From: Taibaiella chishuiensis
Lineage (GTDB): Bacteria; Bacteroidota; Bacteroidia; Chitinophagales; Chitinophagaceae
Reading direction: 5' to 3'
NCBI RefSeq assembly: GCF_003014535.1
Contig: NZ_PYGD01000001.1
Location: 1,240,001-1,304,000 of the forward strand
Length of the DNA stretch: 64,000 nt
Below, piece after piece: positions 42,238-50,477 of this stretch. A program made the position numbers and the translations under genes. The notes beneath the pieces are model-generated. The model made no database searches. It was not told the origin of the DNA and saw only the letters and a program-made list of their open reading frames with translations. Position 1 is the stretch's first letter. Each line of letters opens with the position of its first letter.

Positions 42238-42825
42238 CTAGCGCAATACCATTTTATAATCATTGATCATGCGACGCATATTGATCAGGGCATACCGCAT
42301 ACGGCCCAGGGCAGTATTGATACTTACGCCGGTTATATCCGAGATCTCTTTAAAGCTCATTTCTCCGTAAATACGCATCACCACTACTTCCCGCTGCTCT
42401 TCCGGCAGGCGGTCTATAATCTGTTGCATCCCGGCCTCCGACTGGCGGCGGATCATCACTTCCTCGGCATGCTCCTCCTTAAGGGGAAGCAGCGAAAAGA
42501 AGTCGGTACCATCGGGCATCGTAACCTTTACCTGCTGTTTTACTCTTCTGAAATGATCGATACAGAGGTTATGCGCAATACGCAGCGCCCAGGGCAGGAA
42601 TTTACCCTGTTCCGCATACTTGTCATTGCGGATACTGTTCACGATTTTCAGGAAGGTATCCTGGAACAGGTCTTCGGCAATGTACTTATCTTTTACCAGC
42701 AGGTAAATCGAAGTGTAAACATTGCTTTGATAGCGATGCACCAATTCTGTAATAGCGGATTCACTTCCTGTGCGGAACAGTTGAACTAATGCGTGGTCTG
42801 AATGTTGCTTCAGGCTATTTGTCAT
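42238..42825 (-). CDS. ECF-type RNA polymerase sigma factor
   Basis: 195 residues: sigma region 2 (about 25-95; 'YQSNVYTSIYLLVKDKYIAEDLFQDTFLKI', split here as helices 2.1-2.2, and 'WALRIAHNLCIDHFRR') and region 4 (about 133-188; 'LPEEQREVVVMRIYGEMSFKEI', then 'SINTALGRMRYAL'). A non-conserved linker joins them. ECF sigma factors redirect RNA polymerase to envelope or stress genes, usually held by a membrane anti-sigma factor. None is adjacent, so its control is unknown. A -7 box at 42949-42956 on the minus strand may be the promoter. Confidence 0.9.
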   Translation of the reverse strand: MTNSLKQHSDHALVQLFRTGSESAITELVHRYQSNVYTSIYLLVKDKYIAEDLFQDTFLKIVNSIRNDKYAEQGKFLPWALRIAHNLCIDHFRRVKQQVKVTMPDGTDFFSLLPLKEEHAEEVMIRRQSEAGMQQIIDRLPEEQREVVVMRIYGEMSFKEISDITGVSINTALGRMRYALINMRRMINDYKMVLR

Positions 42826-42948
42826 AAGAGATAAAATTCTACAAAGGTTTAAACAATGCGTGCACGTTGTGTGATTGCCGGTGCGAACTGGTTTAAAGTA
42901 TAAAAATGTAGATTTTTCAGCCTATAAGCATTTGTAATTGAAGGGTGG

Positions 42949-42956
42949 CAAAAATA
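42949..42956 (-). promoter_or_regulatory. -7 box for the ECF sigma gene
   Basis: CAAAAATA on plus (TATTTTTG on minus), 124 bases before the start. Confidence 0.3.
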
Positions 42957-43111
42957 GTGTTTTCACAAAAAGAAAGTTAAAAAGGACTATTTATTTTTAA
43001 GAATTCTTTCTGTTAATAGATAGACGAACAAATAGGTAAGCCCGTTGGGTGGTCCGGGTTTTTTTTTGATAATTTTTCAGGAGTTGTTAAAAGGACACTC
43101 TTCTGCCGCAA

Positions 43112-44275
43112 TCAGGGCTTACGCAGCGAGAAGTTGGCAATGATCGGGTAATGGTCTGATAGTCCGACGTTAAGCCTTTCGAAGCCCTCGGCTTTTAACG
43201 CCGTATCGTCGAAGAAAATGTAATCGATACGCAGGGTGGGGAATATGTGCTGGTAGGTGCGGCCTATGCCGGCGCCTTTGGCAATAAAAGCATCGGCCAG
43301 TTTACCTTTTACCCGGTCGTATACATACGATCCCGGTACGTCGTTAAAGTCGCCGCAGATAATAATCGGGTAATCCATTCGCCTTTTGAGCGAATCGATC
43401 TGGTTGGCCAGGTCGGCCCGGCGGGCCGATGCGGTATAAAGCTTGCGCAGTAAGGATTTGGATTTATTTTTCTCCTGGGCATCAACACCTTCCGACTTTA
43501 CCTCCTGGATATAATCCATCTCCTTGCGGCCAAAGCCTACCGAGGTCAGGTGGGTTACATTCAGGCTCAGGGTATGGGTACTGTCGATCACGACTTCCAC
43601 GCTCAGCATGTTGTAGTTTTGAAACAGCTCATGCCGTTGCTCGTTGCGGAGCGGGTATTTCGAAAATATGGCATGCCCGGTACAGATGGTATCGTTTTTG
43701 CCGGCATTGCTGGTAATTGTTCTTTTGCGGAGCTGGTTTTCCACCGAAAACTCTACAAAGGGATATCCCATCTGCTGCAGGATCGCGGTATAGGGTTCCG
43801 TTTCTTCATTCTTGTTCCAGTAAAACTCCTGCAGGCAAAGAATGTCGGGGCTCTCCTCCCGGATCAGTTTTATGATTTTAGCGCGCGATGTTTTGTCCTT
43901 GGTCCATTCGCCGAGGTCGAACATATGCACATTCCAGGTCATGATCTTCAGTCCGCCGGCATCGGGCGTTATTTTGTTGCTGCCGAAATAGTTGATCCCG
44001 GCCAGGGGTCTTACCACATTCCAGCACAGCAGCAGGGTAGCCAGCGAGAGCAGCGACCGCCATTTCTTACGGGAAAAAAGCCAGCTTATAACAAATATGA
44101 TGTTGGCCAGCACGGCAAACAGGCAGGAGAAGCTGATCAGGCTCAGCAGGGTAGGTTTATGCGCAGGATCGTGGATCGAGGCCCACTTACACAGGAACAA
44201 CCATACGATTACTCCTAAATTGAGTAACAGGTAAATGCTCCTGAGGATCTTTGAGAAAATTGCGGGCCGTTTCAA
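43112..44275 (-). CDS. Membrane-anchored endonuclease/exonuclease/phosphatase family protein
   Basis: 387 residues. Three N-terminal membrane helices (about 12-30, 43-65 and 75-92) precede an EEP catalytic domain. Key parts are visible: 'TWNVHMFDLGEW' start, metal ligand Glu in 'DILCLQEFYW', 'ICGDFNDVPGSYVYD' (Asp/Asn), 'RIDYIFFDD' and the terminal 'LSDHYPI' with catalytic His. EEP enzymes cut phosphodiester bonds in nucleic acids or phospholipids; the substrate cannot be told. It follows the degenerate rhomboid gene by 51 bp on the same strand, an arrangement I recall as common in Bacteroidota. Confidence 0.88.
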   Translation of the reverse strand: MKRPAIFSKILRSIYLLLNLGVIVWLFLCKWASIHDPAHKPTLLSLISFSCLFAVLANIIFVISWLFSRKKWRSLLSLATLLLCWNVVRPLAGINYFGSNKITPDAGGLKIMTWNVHMFDLGEWTKDKTSRAKIIKLIREESPDILCLQEFYWNKNEETEPYTAILQQMGYPFVEFSVENQLRKRTITSNAGKNDTICTGHAIFSKYPLRNEQRHELFQNYNMLSVEVVIDSTHTLSLNVTHLTSVGFGRKEMDYIQEVKSEGVDAQEKNKSKSLLRKLYTASARRADLANQIDSLKRRMDYPIIICGDFNDVPGSYVYDRVKGKLADAFIAKGAGIGRTYQHIFPTLRIDYIFFDDTALKAEGFERLNVGLSDHYPIIANFSLRKP

Positions 44276-44326
44276 GATGTCGGTATAAAATAGGAATAAA
44301 GCCGGTGGGCTGTGGGCGATGCGGGC

Positions 44327-45226
44327 TTAACCTTCTTTGCTGGCGCGCATCAGCAGCTCTTTCTCTTCTGCAGTAAGCGAATCGTAGCCTTTCTGCGATA
44401 TTTTATCGAGCAACATATCAACCGAGTCTGCAGTGGATACTTCCTTTTCCTGTTTTACCTGTTTTAAGGCCTGGTTCCTTCTTTTCTGGTGGTGTGCCGG
44501 GTTGAACTCTTTGGGGGTAACCCAGCCCTGCATGGTATTACCGGTATTGTATAACCAGAGACCGGGACGGTTGCCGGCACGCAGGGTGCGGATATAAATA
44601 AAACCGGTAATTGCGCCGGTTCCGGCCAGCACCAGCATGCCCGGGCTGTTCGGCGCAAAATTGAGACCATTGAGCAATAGGAAGATCACCAGCAAAACCC
44701 ATAGCGGTATGGCCAGGTTCTCGCCCAGGTGGAAACGGAAGCCCGGCGCCAGGGTAATGGCGCCTATGGCAAAAGCCATAATACCGGGCAGCGCGCCAAG
44801 GTACATCAGGCCCTGGGTGGCCGGCCAGAAGGCCGATACGCCAATATAGGCCAGGCCGGATATGAGTGAAGAGATGATATATAAAGGTATGATTTCCTTA
44901 TAGCCCACCAGGTTCTGGATCACCGAAGCAAAGCAATACATCCACAACATATTGCTGAGCAGGTTCCAGAAGGAAGTATGGCCCAGCAGGTACGTTGCCA
45001 GTATCCAGGGGCGGTGCATAAACACATCCCAGGATTGCAGCGCCACTTGCGGCAGTACAATATTGTGGAATACCGTTTTGGGCTCATCAGAGAGGACGAG
45101 GATAATAATGTTTACCGCATGCAGCAAAATAAACCCCATACCCAGCACCGCTACCAATTGCATAACCGCATTATGACTGTAATTGGACAGTAAACCCTCT
45201 TTTCTTCTTGTAAATTCTGTTTTCAT
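44327..45226 (-). CDS. Rhomboid-family membrane protein lacking catalytic residues
   Basis: 299 residues from ATG 45226 (the 45250 ATG adds eight unlikely residues). Six membrane helices match the rhomboid fold, with 'RPWILATYLLGHTSFWNLLSNMLWMY' in short form at 72-97. The catalytic GASG is replaced by G144-A-L-P-G148, so the serine is absent. The catalytic His region reads 'LAGTGAITGFI' (200-210) with no His. This is therefore a pseudoprotease, likely to bind rather than cut membrane proteins. A charged C-terminal tail ends 'LTAEEKELLMRASKEG', a small motif found at the end of many Bacteroidota rhomboid-like proteins. An intact rhomboid lies upstream (45839). Confidence 0.85.
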   Translation of the reverse strand: MKTEFTRRKEGLLSNYSHNAVMQLVAVLGMGFILLHAVNIIILVLSDEPKTVFHNIVLPQVALQSWDVFMHRPWILATYLLGHTSFWNLLSNMLWMYCFASVIQNLVGYKEIIPLYIISSLISGLAYIGVSAFWPATQGLMYLGALPGIMAFAIGAITLAPGFRFHLGENLAIPLWVLLVIFLLLNGLNFAPNSPGMLVLAGTGAITGFIYIRTLRAGNRPGLWLYNTGNTMQGWVTPKEFNPAHHQKRRNQALKQVKQEKEVSTADSVDMLLDKISQKGYDSLTAEEKELLMRASKEG

Positions 45227-45562
45227 AAAAACTATGCAATTCCGTAGCAAATTAACAATAAATCGGTAAAACGAAGCGGCAAACCTGTCTATTTAACGAT
45301 TAGTTTTCGTGTACAGGTTGTATTTTCTGAAGCGGAGACAGCCCATTTTACTAATAATACAGCCACCCGGTGCTTTGGTTCAAATTTGTCATAAATAGCA
45401 GGATGGCCGGTTGGCGGCTTCTTTTGCTACGACAAGATAATGAAAAAACATCCATGTTAAAAATGTTTAAAATAATATGGGCTGCCGGGCGTAAAGCTTA
45501 CTTTTATCCATATGCCGGACCCAAAAACGGCGTGCATATAAACCATCTAAAAATCTGAGGTT
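45227..45562. other. 336-bp intergenic region
   Basis: Between the degenerate rhomboid start and GG-leader peptide 2. I find no tRNA, terminator or convincing ORF; the promoters of both genes must lie here, but no full TAnnTTTG box stands out. Confidence 0.5.
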
Positions 45563-45766
45563 ATGAAAAAAAGAAGCCTGCAGGCCAAACTGGCCCTCAA
45601 CAAACAAACAGTAGTAACACTTACCGGTGAACAGGCCGAAACGGTTAAAGGCGGACAAAGCCTGGCCTGTATCCAGAGCCGGCTGAGAAGTTGTATCGCC
45701 AATTGTGCCAGTGTAGTTAATGCCTGTATTACCCAAACCGAATTCCAGACCTGCCGTTGCGTATAA
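45563..45766 (+). CDS. Class I lanthipeptide-type precursor peptide 2 (candidate)
   Basis: 67 residues. The leader (1-31) reads as the same pattern as the 25004 peptide: MKK start, 'AKLALNKQTVVTL' and 'VKGG' at 28-31. The 36-residue core (32-67) holds six Cys (36, 44, 48, 55, 64, 66), four Ser and three Thr. A strong terminator (45788-45819) follows, so it is a separate transcript. It lies on the opposite strand between two rhomboid genes. No LanB/LanC, radical SAM or C39 transporter is nearby. It may be matured in trans or exported unmodified after GG cleavage; disulfide-bonded bacteriocin-like peptides are an alternative. Confidence 0.7.
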   Translation: MKKRSLQAKLALNKQTVVTLTGEQAETVKGGQSLACIQSRLRSCIANCASVVNACITQTEFQTCRCV

Positions 45767-45787
45767 GCAAGCCGGCTACCAACTGAG

Positions 45788-45819
45788 AGCGCCTTATGAT
45801 CCGGTCATAAGGCGCTTTA
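45788..45819. terminator. Bidirectional intrinsic terminator
   Basis: 12-bp perfect stem AGCGCCTTATGA with its complement (45788-45799 and 45805-45816), 5-nt loop and T-rich tail. Between peptide 2 and the convergent active rhomboid. Confidence 0.9.
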
Positions 45820-45838
45820 TTTATATTTTTTAAGATGT

Positions 45839-46501
45839 TTAATACCGGTTGATATTCCTGCCGGACATACTCCAGATTCTTAGCAGGATAAAGGCAAACA
45901 ACATGCCGCCGAGATGCGCAAAGTGGGCAACATCATCGCCAGGGCTACCTTGCAAACCAAAGAACAGTTCAATGGCCGCATAAATTGCTACAAAGTATTT
46001 TGCCTTTAAGGGGAAGAGAAAATAAATATAGATCATCAGGTTGGGGAACAGGTAGCCGAACGCGAAAAGCAGGCCAAAGATGGCTCCTGAAGCACCTACC
46101 ATAGGTATGTAAGGGTTAGGGGTGCCCAGAGACATAACACTCTGGTAGCAGATGGCTGCGCCGATACCACAAACAAAATAAAAGATAAGGAACCTTTTGG
46201 GGCCCATCACGTTTTCCAGGGTATTGCCAAACATCCACAAGGCAAACATGTTGAAAAAAATATGACTTAATCCAATGCCTACGCCGAACTGGGCATGCAT
46301 GAACATATGAGTTACGAGTTGCCAAGGGCGGAAAAAGGGAGAACTCCAATGATATAAGGAAAGATTCTGGTAGAGAAAATTAGATATGGTAGCACCGGTA
46401 AAGTTTGAGGCGATATAAACCAGTACATTGATAATAATCAGATTCTTTACAACTGGGGGCAGGATCTGGAAGCCCCCGGGACGGTATTCATTCATGGACA
46501 A
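45839..46501 (-). CDS. Rhomboid family intramembrane serine protease
   Basis: 220 residues, six membrane helices. The catalytic dyad is intact: S139 in 'GASGAIFG' (137-144) and H196 in 'AHLGGMLFAF' (195-204). The 'RPWQLVTHMFMHAQFG' loop (59-73) and 'NMFALWMFGNTLE' (84-96) fit the family. It cuts membrane proteins within the lipid bilayer; the substrate is unknown. An ATG two codons later (46495, MNEYR) is an equal start. The next gene on this strand (45226) is a rhomboid without catalytic residues, which suggests the two act together. Confidence 0.92.
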   Translation of the reverse strand: MSMNEYRPGGFQILPPVVKNLIIINVLVYIASNFTGATISNFLYQNLSLYHWSSPFFRPWQLVTHMFMHAQFGVGIGLSHIFFNMFALWMFGNTLENVMGPKRFLIFYFVCGIGAAICYQSVMSLGTPNPYIPMVGASGAIFGLLFAFGYLFPNLMIYIYFLFPLKAKYFVAIYAAIELFFGLQGSPGDDVAHFAHLGGMLFAFILLRIWSMSGRNINRY

Positions 46502-46536
46502 AATTGATTTTGGATACTAAGCTCGTCTAAGGAATT

Positions 46537-46544
46537 CAAAATTA
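46537..46544 (-). promoter_or_regulatory. -7 box for the active rhomboid
   Basis: CAAAATTA on plus (TAATTTTG on minus), 36 bases before the start. Confidence 0.4.
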
Positions 46545-46653
46545 AGGAAAACGAAGGTACAACGTTAGTCTGCACAAATTGTTGTATTGTTGCGGTGCCG
46601 TACGCCGGTCCTGACGGGGCCTGGGTACCGGCAACAGTAACCGAAACAACAGC

Positions 46654-47388
46654 ATGAAAGCTTTTCTTCTCGCGGCGGGCCTGGGTACCCGGCTCAAACC
46701 CTTTACCGATCATCATCCCAAGGCCCTGGCGCCGGTGCACGGGCGTTCCCTGCTCGAGTGGAATATCCGTAACCTGCAACGGTTCTGCATTTTTGATATC
46801 GTGGTGAATGTGCATCATTTCGCAGACCAGATTATCGATGTGCTGGAACGCGAAAAAGGTTTCGGCAGCCGGGTGCAGGTATCCGACGAAAGCGATGCGG
46901 TACTGGAAACCGGGGGCGGGCTGAAAAAGGCGATGCCATTTTTTGAAGGCGCCGGCACCCTGCTGGTCATGAATGTCGATATCCTCAGCAACTTCGACCT
47001 GGACCGTATGCTGGAGCAGCACCGGCAAAGCGGCGCAGCGGTGACCCTGGCGGTGCAGCAACGCGAAACATCCCGGTATTTTTTATTCGATGAAACACGC
47101 CAGCTCCGGGGCTGGGAAAATATCAAAACCGGTGAACGCCGCATTCCCGGCGACTTCCAGGTTGCAGACCTCGGGCCTTATGCTTTTAGCGGTATCCAGC
47201 TCATGGAAGAAAGTTTCCTGCCGGGTATCCGCCAGGAAGGGAAGTTTTCGCTGGTCGATGTATACCTCGACCGTTGCGTTACGCAGAAAATTATAGCCTG
47301 GGATCATACCGGCGATGCCCTGCTCGATGTGGGCAAACCCGAAAGCCTGGAACGCGCCGCAACCCTATTTCCCGATACGATTCAATAA
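46654..47388 (+). CDS. Sugar-1-phosphate nucleotidyltransferase (MurU-like)
   Basis: 244 residues with the nucleotidyltransferase signature 'LAAGLGTRLKPFTDHHPKAL' in short form at 6-25 (G-x-G-T-R-x(4)-T and PK-x-L), an active-site Asp in 'LLVMNVDILS' (105-114) and 'DVYLDRC' near the C terminus. These enzymes join a sugar phosphate to NTP. The short single-domain form and 'HHPKALAPVHGRSLLEW' resemble MurU (MurNAc-1-P uridylyltransferase, cell-wall recycling) or NDP-mannose pyrophosphorylases. The sugar cannot be assigned. The next gene, a class III aminotransferase, starts 46 bp later. Confidence 0.85.
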   Translation: MKAFLLAAGLGTRLKPFTDHHPKALAPVHGRSLLEWNIRNLQRFCIFDIVVNVHHFADQIIDVLEREKGFGSRVQVSDESDAVLETGGGLKKAMPFFEGAGTLLVMNVDILSNFDLDRMLEQHRQSGAAVTLAVQQRETSRYFLFDETRQLRGWENIKTGERRIPGDFQVADLGPYAFSGIQLMEESFLPGIRQEGKFSLVDVYLDRCVTQKIIAWDHTGDALLDVGKPESLERAATLFPDTIQ

Positions 47389-47434
47389 TGCGATAAGCGC
47401 CCCGCCCGGGCAGCGGCATGACAGTATATATTAT

Positions 47435-48649
47435 ATGATGACCGAAAGACAATTATTTCAACAACACCTTGCGCCCACCTCGCCCGAGCCTATGGCTTTT
47501 CCTGTAAGCCGTGCGGCAGGCGCTATTTTATACGATGATGCGGATAATGCCTTTATCGACCTGATCGGTGGTATCAGCGTCTGCAATGTGGGGCATTGCC
47601 ATCCCAGGGTGGTGGCTGCTATCCGGGAGCAGGCAGGGCAATACCTGCATGTCATGGTTTATGGCGAAGCCCTGCAGAGTCCGCAGGTGCAATATGCGCG
47701 CCTGCTGGCCGAACAACTGCCCGCTTCGCTGGATTGTGTCTATTTTACCAATTCGGGAGCCGAAGCCGTAGAGGGCGCCATGAAACTCGCCAAAAGGCTG
47801 ACGAACCGTACCGAGATCATTGCTTGTCACAACAGCTATCACGGGTCTACGCAGGGGGCGCTGAGCCTGCTGGGCGACGAATATTTCCGTAATGCCTTCC
47901 GGCCTTTATTGCCCGATATCCGGCATGTACAACACAATAACTTTGAAAGCCTTGCGTTCATTACCGGGCGCACTGCCTGTATCGTGCTGGAAACAGTACA
48001 GGCCGAGGGTGGGGTACTGGCGCCGTCCTTATCGTGGATGGAGGCCCTGCGCCGGCGTTGCGACGAAACGGGTGCGCTATTGGTGCTCGATGAAATACAG
48101 GTTGGTTTTGGCCGTACCGGTACCTTGTGGGGCTTTGAACAATATGGCATCGTGCCCGACATTTTATTGCTGGGTAAGGCCCTGGGGGGCGGTATGCCGC
48201 TGGGGGCCTTTATTGCGTCCAACGGGAAGATGCAGGCCCTGGCCCATAACCCGGTACTGGGGCATATTACTACTTTTGGCGGGCATCCTGTAAGTTGTGC
48301 CGCCGGTAAAGCAGCGCTGGAAGTGATGCTGGAAGAGCGTTTGTGGCAGCAGGTGCCGGCCAAGGAGCAATTGTTCCTGTCGCTGTTGCAGCACCGGGCC
48401 ATAAAGCAGGTGCGCAGCAAAGGGCTGATGATCGCGATAGAGCTGGACAGTTATGAAACGGTGTTGCAGGTAATCGGGGCGTGTACCCGGGGGCAGGCTG
48501 CCGACGGGGCGTATAAAGGGGTGTTTACCGACTGGTTCCTGTTTGCCGCCAACTGTATCCGTATCGTTCCGCCGCTTACGATTACCGAAGCCGAAATCAC
48601 GAGCGCCTGCCGTATATTGCTACAGGCCATGGATCAGGTGGTTGCGTAA
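47435..48649 (+). CDS. Class III (PLP-dependent) aminotransferase
   Basis: 404 residues from 47435; the longer ORF to 47315 would overlap the preceding gene by 74 bp and lacks homology. The second ATG (47438) is an alternative. PLP-binding Lys248 is in 'LLLGKALGGGMPLGAF' and Asp219-Glu220 in 'LVLDEIQVGFGRTG'; 'FTNSGAEAVEGAMKLA' (104-119) is the class III phosphate site. Probable reaction: transfer of an amino group from or to an omega-amino or N-acyl amino acid (acetylornithine-, GABA- or aspartate-type family). No arginine or lysine pathway genes are adjacent, so the substrate is open. Confidence 0.9.
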   Translation: MMTERQLFQQHLAPTSPEPMAFPVSRAAGAILYDDADNAFIDLIGGISVCNVGHCHPRVVAAIREQAGQYLHVMVYGEALQSPQVQYARLLAEQLPASLDCVYFTNSGAEAVEGAMKLAKRLTNRTEIIACHNSYHGSTQGALSLLGDEYFRNAFRPLLPDIRHVQHNNFESLAFITGRTACIVLETVQAEGGVLAPSLSWMEALRRRCDETGALLVLDEIQVGFGRTGTLWGFEQYGIVPDILLLGKALGGGMPLGAFIASNGKMQALAHNPVLGHITTFGGHPVSCAAGKAALEVMLEERLWQQVPAKEQLFLSLLQHRAIKQVRSKGLMIAIELDSYETVLQVIGACTRGQAADGAYKGVFTDWFLFAANCIRIVPPLTITEAEITSACRILLQAMDQVVA

Positions 48650-48769
48650 GCCTTTTCAAACAGATAACAATTTATTTAGAAAGATTTATTGCAAATCGCT
48701 AAACGATTATTCCGGTATGCAGTCTTAATAACAGGAACACAAGACAGTTTTTATTTAAAACTTTTAATT

Positions 48770-50257
48770 ATGAAAAATTTCAGCAACCGGACAGGCGGAT
48801 TTATTCCTGCTCTTATTCTTGCTGTAATGTTGATGATCGGCGTGGGTATACCCAAAACCTACGCTCAATATGGCGACGACCAATATGGAAGCTATAATGA
48901 TCTGAGTTATCAGAACTTTTATGACGATCTCTCTCCTTACGGCCAATGGCTCAACGACCCGCAATACGGTTATGTATGGGCGCCTAATGTAGGCAGGGAC
49001 TTCCGTCCTTATTATACAAATGGTTATTGGATGATGACCGAATATGGTAATATGTGGATGTCCAACTACAGCTGGGGCTGGGCGCCGTTCCACTACGGCC
49101 GCTGGACCTTAAGCAGCTATTACGGCTGGATCTGGATTCCGGGCAACGAATGGGGACCGGCATGGGTAAGCTGGCGCCAGGGCGGCGGTAACTACGGTTG
49201 GGCGCCCATGGGACCCGGCATCAGTATCAATATTTCTTTCGGATCGGGTTATTATGTACCGAACTCCTGGTGGACATTTATTCCTTACGGCAATATCTAC
49301 GCCCGCAATTTCCAGCGTTATTACTCGCCCCGCCAGACGGTAAATATTATTAACAACACGACCATTATTAATAATACCTATGTCGATGCCCGTGCCCGCA
49401 GCACTTATGTGGCCGGTCCGCGCCGTACCGATGTAGAGGCCGTTACCCGCCAGCGTGTGAATGTATATGATGTAAACACGAGGAGCAGGGCCGGCAGCCC
49501 GAGTATAAGCGGCCGTACCGTTAGCGTATACCGCCCTTCTGTGCGGGAGAGCGCTACGCCGGCAAGGGGCCAGCAGCAGGTAACCCCGGCGCCCAGGCAG
49601 TTTAAAACACTGGACCGGTCGGTGGTAACCACACCCGGTGGTGCAAGGCAGCCCGACAATGGCAGCAGGTCGAATAGTAACAACAACGGCAGGTCGGGCC
49701 AGGTGCGCGAAAGCGGTGTGCAGCCCAATCGCCAGATACAGCAACCCGATGCTACACCGGTACGCAGCAGCAGGCAGGACCAGCAGAACAATACCCGTAT
49801 CCAGCAGCAACAGCAGCAAGACGTGCAACGCAGCCAGCAGTTACAACAACAGCGGGCACAACAGGAGCAACAGCGTAACCTGCAATTGCAACAACAGCGC
49901 ACACAGCAGGATCAACAACGTAACCTGCAATTGCAGCAGCAGCGGGCACAACAACAGGATATGCAACGCAGCCAGCAATTACAGCAGCAGCGCGACCAGC
50001 AACAGCAGCAGCAAAGAATGCAGCAACAGCAGGACATGCAGCGTAACCAACAGTTGCAGCAGCAGCAGCGTATGCAACAGCAGCAAATGGAGCAGCAACG
50101 TAACCAGCAGATGCAGATGCAACGGGCCCAACAGCAGCGCGATGTGCAAATGCAGCAACAGAGAAGTATACAACAGGCTCAGCCACAACGTGTTGAACGT
50201 TCTGCTCCCGTAGAGCGCTCCGCACCGGCAGGCGAACGTTCGATAAGAGGACGCTAA
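48770..50257 (+). CDS. DUF6600 secreted protein with Q/R-rich tail
   Basis: 495 residues from 48770, where the signal peptide begins ('IPALILAVMLMIGVGIPKTYA'). Residues about 45-160 carry the DUF6600 pattern of repeated Tyr-Gly-x-Trp motifs ('YGQWLNDPQYGYVWAP', 'GWAPFHYGRW', 'YGWIWIPGNEWGPAWVSW'). Residues about 340-470 are a low-complexity region rich in Gln with interspersed Arg, coded by CAG/CAA runs (49790-50175). The C terminus is again basic. The function of DUF6600 is unknown. With such a tail it may be a cell-surface or DNA/RNA-associated protein. A terminator follows; gldJ starts 220 bp downstream. Confidence 0.8.
   Translation: MKNFSNRTGGFIPALILAVMLMIGVGIPKTYAQYGDDQYGSYNDLSYQNFYDDLSPYGQWLNDPQYGYVWAPNVGRDFRPYYTNGYWMMTEYGNMWMSNYSWGWAPFHYGRWTLSSYYGWIWIPGNEWGPAWVSWRQGGGNYGWAPMGPGISINISFGSGYYVPNSWWTFIPYGNIYARNFQRYYSPRQTVNIINNTTIINNTYVDARARSTYVAGPRRTDVEAVTRQRVNVYDVNTRSRAGSPSISGRTVSVYRPSVRESATPARGQQQVTPAPRQFKTLDRSVVTTPGGARQPDNGSRSNSNNNGRSGQVRESGVQPNRQIQQPDATPVRSSRQDQQNNTRIQQQQQQDVQRSQQLQQQRAQQEQQRNLQLQQQRTQQDQQRNLQLQQQRAQQQDMQRSQQLQQQRDQQQQQQRMQQQQDMQRNQQLQQQQRMQQQQMEQQRNQQMQMQRAQQQRDVQMQQQRSIQQAQPQRVERSAPVERSAPAGERSIRGR
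49790..50175 (+). repeat. CAG/CAA-rich coding repeat
   Basis: Imperfect tandem repeats encoding Gln blocks broken by Arg, Leu or Met, inside the DUF6600 protein. Recurrent units such as QQQRAQQ, QLQQQR and QRNLQLQQ are visible. Repeat slippage could change tail length between strains. Confidence 0.8.
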
Positions 50258-50287
50258 TAAAAAAACAGCCTGTAAATGTTTTATTTT

Positions 50288-50323
50288 GAATGAGGTACTT
50301 CACAAAAAGTGCCTCATTCTTTT
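50288..50323 (+). terminator. Intrinsic terminator after DUF6600 gene
   Basis: 13-bp stem with one G-T pair (50288-50300 with 50307-50319), 6-nt loop, T tail. Confidence 0.8.
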
Positions 50324-50477
50324 GTGAAGAAAGTCAAAAAAAATATTTTTAAAATGGCTTTGCTTTTCAAAAAGAATATTCTATCATTGTAACTCTTTTA
50401 TAGAATTAATATTATCATTGCAGGGAAATTTAGCATTGCAATAGTTTTTTTACAGCAAAACACACTGTTTTTTTATT

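Noticed and set aside
45376-45420. Possible tRNA T-arm (ggttcaaat)
   Set aside because: Isolated motif; no acceptor stem, anticodon arm or CCA end could be fitted.
45370-45558. Open frame upstream of GG-leader peptide 2
   Set aside because: Composition is not like the coding regions and it ends just before the peptide start; more likely untranslated leader.
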